Assembly (NCBI GenBank): GCA_001899005.1
Contig: MKUW01000010.1
Location: 1 to 64,000 of the forward strand
Source: Chloroflexi bacterium 44-23
Lineage (GTDB): Bacteria > Chloroflexota > Anaerolineae > Anaerolineales > Anaerolineaceae
Direction of reading: 5' to 3'
DNA length: 64,000 nt
The stretch's first letter is position 1; each line of letters starts with the position of its first letter. Shown piece after piece: positions 59,002-64,000 of the stretch. The position numbers were made by a program, and so were the translations under genes. The notes beneath the pieces were generated by a model. It was not told the DNA's origin. It saw nothing but the letters and a program-made list of their open reading frames with translations, and ran no database searches.

Positions 59002-60669
59002 ATGGTAAAACAAAAAATTGAGTTTGATATCGGTGGCATGACGTGCAGTTCATGTGCAATCCATGTAAAGAAAAGTTTATTATCTGTTCTAGGTGTGGAA
59101 AACGTAGACGTACCTGGATGGGAATCCGGAAAAGCTACTGTGATTACCGATCAAGAAGTCAATACAAAAACCCTAAGTAGTGCAGTGGCCAATGCAGGTT
59201 ATCTGGCGTCCGTAAAATCCATTCAAAATCTGGAGACGCCTGCTGGATCAGAATTAGCCGCTCAAAAAAATGTTGATTTTGATCTATTGGTAATTGGTGG
59301 TGGTTCGGGTGGATTTGCTGCAGCAATCAAGGGGGAAGAATTAGGTTATCGGGTAGGAATCATCAATGGCGGGACAATTGGTGGTACCTGCGTAAATGTT
59401 GGTTGTGTACCCAGCAAAACACTCATCCGAGCAGCGGAAGCCTGGCATAATGCTGGTTACCATCCCTTCTTAGGGGTTAAAACATCTCAGACAAACCTCG
59501 ATTGGCATGTGGTTCGAGACCAAAAAGATGAATTGATCAAAGGTTTACGCCAGAAGAAATATGTGAATGTTTTGGATGCTTATCCGAACATTAAGTTGAT
59601 CAAAGGATATGCTACATTTGCCGCTGATGGTTCCATACATGTTGGCGATAAATCTTACCGAGCGCTACGCTATGTGATTGCGACCGGTTCTCAGCCGCGA
59701 GTCCTGCCAATTCCTGGCCTTACGGAAGCCCAACCACTCACCAGCACCACTCTAATGGACCTGGATGAATTACCCAAATCCCTCATTATATTGGGAGGGC
59801 GTGCGGTGGCGCTGGAATTGGGTCAAACGATGGCGCGCTTGGGTGTGAAAGTGCTCATCCTACAACGCAGCCCCCGTCTGGTGCCGGACCACGAACCAGA
59901 AATTGGACGTGCAATTCAGGAGTATTTGGAGCAGGAAGGGATAACAATCCTCACAGGCGTTGAGATAGAGCGTGTGAGTCGGGAGGGAGAAATCCGCTCA
60001 GTTCATACCAGATTAATGGGGCAATCCCGGGCGTTTGAAGCGGACCAAATCCTGGTTGCTTTAGGACGCCAGCCCAATACGATTGGTCTAGGGTTGGATC
60101 AGGTTGGCGTGAAACAGGACCATAATGGAGCGATCATCGTAAACGAGTTTCAACAAACTTCCAATCCAATTATTTACGCTTCTGGGGATGTAACCCCGAA
60201 CCCTGATTACGTTTATGTGGCGGCAGCAAGCGGTACGTTAGCTGTCATTAATGCAATGAATGGAAACCAGAAGCCTCTGGATTTATCAGCTTTGCCAGGA
60301 GTCATTTTTACTGATCCTCAAATAGCAACTGTTGGCCTTACAGAAGAAAATGCAAAACATCAAGGATATGAAGTAAAAGTAAAAATCCTGCCTTTAGAGT
60401 ATGTCCCCCGGGCGTTGGCAGCTAGGGATGTCCGTGGTTTGATTAAGATGGTCGTCGATAATCGCTCAGGTACTATCCTAGGAGTTCATGTTTTAGCAGC
60501 CGAAGCAGGCGAGGTTATTCAAACAGCAACCATGGCAGTCAAGTTTGGGCTGAAAGTGTCCGATCTTACCGAGACACTATTCCCTTATCTGACACAAGTT
60601 GAAGGATTAAAACTGGCAGCGTTATCCTTTACAAAAGACGTGGATAAGCTTTCCTGTTGTGCAGGTTAG
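59002..60669 (+). CDS. merA: mercuric reductase with N-terminal heavy-metal domain
   Basis: The 555-residue flavoprotein reduces Hg(II) to volatile Hg(0) with NADPH. The HMA domain has Cys15 and Cys18 (GGMTCSSCA). The FAD and redox-active site follow: GGGSGGFAAA, then GGTCVNVGCVPSKTLIRAAE with the CxxxxC pair. Vicinal Cys552 and Cys553 at the C-terminus (LSCCAG) deliver mercury. The ATG is chosen over one seven codons upstream because GGAG lies seven bases before it. No transporter (merT, merP) or merB is present in the window. Confidence 0.96.
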   Translation: MVKQKIEFDIGGMTCSSCAIHVKKSLLSVLGVENVDVPGWESGKATVITDQEVNTKTLSSAVANAGYLASVKSIQNLETPAGSELAAQKNVDFDLLVIGGGSGGFAAAIKGEELGYRVGIINGGTIGGTCVNVGCVPSKTLIRAAEAWHNAGYHPFLGVKTSQTNLDWHVVRDQKDELIKGLRQKKYVNVLDAYPNIKLIKGYATFAADGSIHVGDKSYRALRYVIATGSQPRVLPIPGLTEAQPLTSTTLMDLDELPKSLIILGGRAVALELGQTMARLGVKVLILQRSPRLVPDHEPEIGRAIQEYLEQEGITILTGVEIERVSREGEIRSVHTRLMGQSRAFEADQILVALGRQPNTIGLGLDQVGVKQDHNGAIIVNEFQQTSNPIIYASGDVTPNPDYVYVAAASGTLAVINAMNGNQKPLDLSALPGVIFTDPQIATVGLTEENAKHQGYEVKVKILPLEYVPRALAARDVRGLIKMVVDNRSGTILGVHVLAAEAGEVIQTATMAVKFGLKVSDLTETLFPYLTQVEGLKLAALSFTKDVDKLSCCAG

Positions 60670-60755
60670 AAAATCATTCTCTGAGTAGGAATGCTGGTAA
60701 GTAAATGCTTTCCATGAATATACTTGATGATGGTTTGATACATTTTTCTCGCTTT

Positions 60756-60785
60756 ATGGGGGAGCAAACGCTCCCCCATTCTTTT
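60756..60785. terminator. bidirectional terminator, merA / dnaN
   Basis: ATGGGGGAGC (60756-60765) and GCTCCCCCAT (60770-60779) form a 10-bp GC-rich stem with a 4-nt loop. TCTTTTCT follows on the plus strand. It lies just past the end of the convergent dnaN-like gene. Confidence 0.9.
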
Positions 60786-61922
60786 CTATTTTCCATCAAT
60801 ATGCATAGGCATCAAAACGTATAAATTCTCCTCATCTCCTGTCGAATGGATAACGGCCGGTGTATTGTGGGCATTCGCCTCGATGACCACATTTTTAGTA
60901 GTGATAACTTCCAAACCATCCTGCAGAAATTTCACATTGAAGGCGATCTCTAATTCCTGGCCTTCAACTGTGGCATCCAGCTCGATTTCGCTCGCACCGG
61001 TTTCGTCGGATTCCGATAGTAGTTGGACCTTTCCCGTTTGATCAATTCCAGGTTTCAGGTGAAAACGCACTACATTACTACCCTCTCGGGCGATAATGCC
61101 AGCCTGTTTACAGGCTTTGAGCAAGTCAACAGCACCAATCACTGTCCTGGTTTTGTATCCTTTGGGTAGGATCGCCTGATAGTCAGGGAACTTCCCATCA
61201 ATCAACTGCGAAACGATTTGAACATTTTCGCAACGCATCGCCAATTGACTACCCGTGGCGGGCAGACAGAGGGTGATCTGGGACATTTTTATAGCTCCCA
61301 AGATTCGTACCACTTCTTTCAAGGTTAAAGCGGGAATGATTAACTGTTTCTTACCAAGAGCAACCGGTAATTCCGCTTTGCAGATTGCTAAGCGAAAACC
61401 ATCCGTCGCCACCATCGAAACAGATTTCCCGTCAATATTCAGCAGCACTCCGGTCAGAACCGGTCGGCTATCATCCATCGAAGCAGCAAACGCCGTTTTT
61501 AGAATCATCTCTCTGAGGATGTTTGCTTCCAGGCATACCCCATCTGAGAAATCAAATACTGGGATGGCTGGAAATTCGGATGCCTCAACTCCTTTGACAA
61601 CCCCTTTGTAAGAACCACATTTCAGGGATGCTTCAGGTTTCCCATTCACTGAGAAGACGATCTCCGGTTCCGTCAGAGAATTGACCACATCGGTTAACGT
61701 CTTGGCAGGCAATGTTACTCCCAACTCGCCGTCCATATTGGCATCCATCCAAAGCGTAACACCCATAGTCAGGTCAGTAGCAGAAAGGCGTAATTGCCCT
61801 TCATCCTTATTGAGCAGCACATTCGATAGGATTGGTAAATGAGAATGTGATCCTACCGCCCGCCCGACAATCGCCAGACTATCGGCAAATGTGCCCTTTT
61901 GAACAATCACTTTGCATGTCAT
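60786..61922 (-). CDS. dnaN: DNA polymerase III beta sliding clamp, element-borne paralogue
   Basis: The 378-residue protein has the three-domain clamp fold. Conserved stretches include HLPILSNVLLNKDEGQLRLS, LPAKTLTDVV, RPVLTGVLLNIDGKSVSMVA with TDGFRLAICK, DGKFPDYQAILPKG and the C-terminal LYVLMPMHIDGK, in place of the usual VMPMR. The housekeeping dnaN normally lies near dnaA/oriC, so this is probably a second copy carried by the element. The ATG at 61922 has AAGGAG upstream and matches the typical N-terminus. Confidence 0.9.
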   Translation of the reverse strand: MTCKVIVQKGTFADSLAIVGRAVGSHSHLPILSNVLLNKDEGQLRLSATDLTMGVTLWMDANMDGELGVTLPAKTLTDVVNSLTEPEIVFSVNGKPEASLKCGSYKGVVKGVEASEFPAIPVFDFSDGVCLEANILREMILKTAFAASMDDSRPVLTGVLLNIDGKSVSMVATDGFRLAICKAELPVALGKKQLIIPALTLKEVVRILGAIKMSQITLCLPATGSQLAMRCENVQIVSQLIDGKFPDYQAILPKGYKTRTVIGAVDLLKACKQAGIIAREGSNVVRFHLKPGIDQTGKVQLLSESDETGASEIELDATVEGQELEIAFNVKFLQDGLEVITTKNVVIEANAHNTPAVIHSTGDEENLYVLMPMHIDGK

Positions 61923-61946
61923 ACTGTATCTCCTTGTTTTTGTGTC

Positions 61947-61977
61947 AGACACGCAGGATTTCTTTCCCTGCGTGTCT
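61947..61977 (-). other. hairpin before the dnaN Shine-Dalgarno
   Basis: AGACACGCAGG (61947-61957) pairs perfectly with CCTGCGTGTCT (61967-61977) around a 9-nt loop. On the minus strand GACACAAAAACAAGGAG follows, so there is no strong U-tract. It may act as an mRNA-stabilising or attenuation element between two cistrons. Confidence 0.7.
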
Positions 61978-61985
61978 TAGTTGGT

Positions 61986-62420
61986 CTAGAATTCGTCGAA
62001 TAAATCGGCAGATGCACCACCATCCGGCCAATATGCCTCGTCATCCCCTAAGCGAATTGCATTTTCGTATTGCTCAGTGAGGGAGCCTTCGTCATCTTCC
62101 TCATTTGGCGAGCTCATGAAAGCCATAAGGGTGGGTTGATCCGTGGTATATGCGCGGATGGAATTGCGCCAGAAAAGAACGTCATCATTTTGAAGAACCT
62201 TCTGGATTCCTTGCGCCAAGTCGATTAAAAAGTCTTCTTCCAATCGATCTGGAGGCAATCCGTGATCAGACAGGGTGTGAGCGATCTCTTCGGCGATTTG
62301 TCCCCATGTGATTGAGAAAGCCGGTTTCTCCATTGAAAACCCGGCATGCGCCAGGATTTTGGATACCTCGAAACCTGATTCAAGGTATTCCAGCTGTTGC
62401 AGTGTGGGTAGTTGATCCAT
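61986..62420 (-). CDS. acidic hypothetical protein
   Basis: The 144-residue protein is very acidic near its C-terminus (SSPNEEDDEGSLTEQYENAI) and has no known motif. CAGGAG precedes the ATG. It sits between radC-like and dnaN-like genes, so it may be a DNA-mimic or an element maintenance protein, but this cannot be decided from the sequence. Confidence 0.6.
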   Translation of the reverse strand: MDQLPTLQQLEYLESGFEVSKILAHAGFSMEKPAFSITWGQIAEEIAHTLSDHGLPPDRLEEDFLIDLAQGIQKVLQNDDVLFWRNSIRAYTTDQPTLMAFMSSPNEEDDEGSLTEQYENAIRLGDDEAYWPDGGASADLFDEF

Positions 62421-62436
62421 TTTTATCTCCTGTGAA

Positions 62437-63156
62437 TTATGAAAATCCCAACCCTTTTTCCTTGAGGGATACCCAGCGTGATAATCCGATCACCAGATGA
62501 TCCACAACGCTTACATCCAAGAGCTTTCCTGCTTGGACAATGGCTCGGGTTACACTGACATCTTCTGGGCTGGGGGTTGGGTCTGTGGAGGGATGGTTGT
62601 GCGCGATCAGGATTGACGCTGCATTCCGTTGTAATGCCGGTTTGAAAAGTTCACCGACACGCACCATCGAGGAATTAAGCGAGCCGTGGTAAACCTCGAT
62701 CACATCTAACATGCGATTGCGTGTGTCGAGTGGCATCACCACCATGTATTCCTGTTCGCGATGCGCCAACATCGGCATCAGAATTTGGGCTGCATCTCCA
62801 GGTGAGTGAATTGTCGGACGTTCATCTTCTGGTTGCAGCAGTTTCCGTCCGAGTGCTAAGGCTGCTTTGAGCCGCAGGGCTGTTAAGTTACTTACCCCTG
62901 GTACTTTAGCGATCTCGTTGACATGGGCCTGGGCAATCTTCTGGATAGAGCCAAATTGCGTCAGCAGTCGTTCGGCGGATTCGATTTGATTTGCACCGCC
63001 AATGATGACAGCCAGCAATTCAGCCAGACTGCATGCGTCTGAGTCTTTACTTACCCGGAATGATGGTTGCTCTCGAACAGGTAAATGCTTGAGTCGGGGA
63101 AAACTGTACGTTTGCGGGTATGTAGTTTCGATGAGAAACGGTTGGATGTCGTTCAT
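62437..63156 (-). CDS. radC: RadC/JAB-domain protein
   Basis: The 239-residue protein has a helix-hairpin-helix-like part (VNEIAKVPGVSNLTALRLKA) and a JAB/MPN metal site in its C-terminus: IAHNHPSTDPTPSPEDVSVT, with the HxH-x(n)-S-x2-D pattern. RadC proteins are common on mobile elements; despite the name, a role in repair is unproved. The ATG at 63156 follows AAAGGAGATAGAC. A terminator-like hairpin stands just upstream. Confidence 0.88.
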   Translation of the reverse strand: MNDIQPFLIETTYPQTYSFPRLKHLPVREQPSFRVSKDSDACSLAELLAVIIGGANQIESAERLLTQFGSIQKIAQAHVNEIAKVPGVSNLTALRLKAALALGRKLLQPEDERPTIHSPGDAAQILMPMLAHREQEYMVVMPLDTRNRMLDVIEVYHGSLNSSMVRVGELFKPALQRNAASILIAHNHPSTDPTPSPEDVSVTRAIVQAGKLLDVSVVDHLVIGLSRWVSLKEKGLGFS

Positions 63157-63170
63157 GTCTATCTCCTTTG

Positions 63171-63210
63171 AAAAAAGGGGACAGACCACCCCTGGAGGGA
63201 TGCTGTCCCC
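63171..63210 (-). terminator. terminator-like hairpin before radC
   Basis: GGGGACAG (63177-63184) pairs perfectly with CTGTCCCC (63203-63210). On the minus strand six T follow the stem and then CAAAGGAG, the radC Shine-Dalgarno. It would end part of the transcripts from the upstream genes. Confidence 0.8.
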
Positions 63211-63229
63211 TCCATTGGGGCTGTGAGTT

Positions 63230-63802
63230 TTATGCAGTTGGGTCGTATCCAGTTTCCTGGAAAACTTTGCGGTTGATGGCTTCGCACTCCTCCCAGGTCA
63301 TCAATTCATCCCGCCTTACCCCGGGGTAACCAGGAGCCGGTGGGATCAGCCAGGGATTTTTGGCAAAGTTTTTTTTGATCCTTTCAGTCTTGGCTTGCAG
63401 AAAATGATGCAAACCACCAGTCGTACAGCGCCAGCCCAATTCCTTTGTGTATTTACCGTCCCAATTTCGATCCCGGTAGGTCTTGCTTCCGCAAATCGGA
63501 CAGGGTGGCATTCCTTCTGGGTCAGGGGCGCGAGCGCCACCGGCTTGAAGATATAGCCGCACCGCCTCAATCGCTTGGCAATAAGTCGCGCCACACGAGC
63601 ATTCCTTGGCTTTGTTGACCCTATGGAATCGTTGTGAACTCCCAAAGCCAAAATCAACCAGGTATAAATAACCCTGGACAGATACGGTTGGCGTAGCAAC
63701 TTGGGAGTTTTCTCGGATCATCGGCCTATTGAAGTTTTTCTGGATAGTGTTGCGACTTCTTTCGAGAATATCTGGTTTACTCAGAGAAGGTGCGGTCTTC
63801 AT
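63230..63802 (-). CDS. zinc-finger protein (SWIM-like and CPxC motifs)
   Basis: The 190-residue protein has a SWIM-like cysteine cluster (KECSCGATYCQAIEAVRLYL) and a second pair, CPICGSKTY with WRCTTGGLHHF. The first resembles nucleic-acid-binding SWIM fingers. Its role is unknown. The ATG at 63802 is chosen because GGAGA lies six bases before it. It overlaps the end of the partial gene on its upstream side by 26 nt. Confidence 0.65.
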   Translation of the reverse strand: MKTAPSLSKPDILERSRNTIQKNFNRPMIRENSQVATPTVSVQGYLYLVDFGFGSSQRFHRVNKAKECSCGATYCQAIEAVRLYLQAGGARAPDPEGMPPCPICGSKTYRDRNWDGKYTKELGWRCTTGGLHHFLQAKTERIKKNFAKNPWLIPPAPGYPGVRRDELMTWEECEAINRKVFQETGYDPTA

Positions 63803-64000
63803 AAGCACTCTCCAAGAACCAGTCTGAGGAAATACTCTGATTTGGAACTGGCAGTTGCACTTTTATTTCATTTTCCTGAGCCGGTTCTTCAATCAGTTCT
63901 TCGACTGGATCGCTCTCAATTTGAATGTCCCTTAAGTGCGGGATGAGAACGATGGACGTGCTATCCTGATATGGACCGCCATGACTGTTCTTGGTAAACG
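63777..64000 (-). CDS. partial gene at the window edge, unknown
   Basis: Only the last 73 residues of a minus-strand protein are inside the window, ending SDWFLESAYEDRTFSE. They include HGGPYQDSTSIVLIPHLRD and an acidic stretch, and no family was recognised. The overlap with the next gene suggests a shared operon. Confidence 0.5.
   Translation of the reverse strand, partial: FTKNSHGGPYQDSTSIVLIPHLRDIQIESDPVEELIEEPAQENEIKVQLPVPNQSISSDWFLESAYEDRTFSE

Larger units (their letters stand above)
37924..64000. mobile_element. putative integrative element inserted at the initiator tRNA gene
   Basis: Immediately after the tRNA come an integrase, a second convergent tyrosine recombinase with an HTH protein, a LexA-type box, a restriction-modification system, a methylase-helicase fusion, a mercury cassette, RadC-like and sliding-clamp genes. 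All are typical of integrative or conjugative element cargo, in contrast to the housekeeping genes left of the tRNA. No conjugation machinery was seen, and no repeat of the tRNA 3' end was recognised to mark the right end, so the extent beyond the window is unknown and the border within the tRNA is inferred. Confidence 0.6.

Overview
The window reads as a bacterial chromosome of about 45-50% GC, most likely an anaerobic Chloroflexota of the class Anaerolineae. This is an inference from gene content and cannot be proved here: a large one-chain pyruvate:ferredoxin oxidoreductase beside a DHOD-like protein, GAF/HisKA kinases, LysM and laminin-G-like lipoproteins, a baeRF release-factor-like protein, the CdaA/CdaR c-di-AMP pair, TTG starts and several apparently leaderless mRNAs. 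No rRNA and no CRISPR array were seen.

Region 1 (1-37.8 kb) is chromosomal backbone in short operons. In order it holds rpsU-infA; nifJ with a DHOD-like oxidoreductase (minus strand); an ADP-ribose pyrophosphatase-like Nudix and a LysM lipoprotein; two tandem sensor kinases with decayed receiver domains; a polytopic membrane protein; cbpA/dnaJ, an HtrA lipoprotein and a baeRF protein; cspA; murJ and a SagB-like oxidoreductase; an LCP ligase; a Trm112-like protein; tRNA-Arg(CCU); a NYN nuclease; an LTD protein, DUF1992, dnaX, ebfC and recR; a HerA-like ATPase; era and yhhN; yitT; and finally coaE(+GNAT-like tail)-cdaA-cdaR-der followed by an initiator tRNA-Met.

Region 2 (37.9 kb to the end of the window) is accessory and looks like an integrative element inserted at the initiator tRNA gene. 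It opens with two convergent tyrosine recombinases, an HTH/zinc-ribbon protein and a promoter carrying a Gram-positive-type LexA box. Next come a LuxR-type HTH protein and a small Cro/CI-like protein. Directly after these is a promoter flanked by two identical-architecture operators (CAGTA-N7-TACTG) that drives a long type I restriction-modification operon: a single-TRD S-like subunit, HsdM, a DUF3800 protein, a RhuM C-terminal fragment, a full HsdS, a PD-(D/E)XK protein, HsdR, a YgjP-like metallopeptidase, a zinc-ribbon/HEPN protein and a DUF2188 protein. This regulated, accessory-rich RM locus is the best candidate in the window for an undescribed system.

Beyond it lie a very large adenine-methylase/helicase fusion with a partner protein of unknown function, a merR-merA mercury cassette with a textbook 19-bp MerR promoter spacer, and a minus-strand cargo operon: a partial gene entering from the right edge, a zinc protein, a RadC-like JAB protein, an acidic protein and an extra DNA polymerase sliding clamp. 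Three intercistronic gaps of the element carry terminator-like hairpins placed just before the Shine-Dalgarno of the next gene. The right end of the element was not found, so it probably continues past the window.
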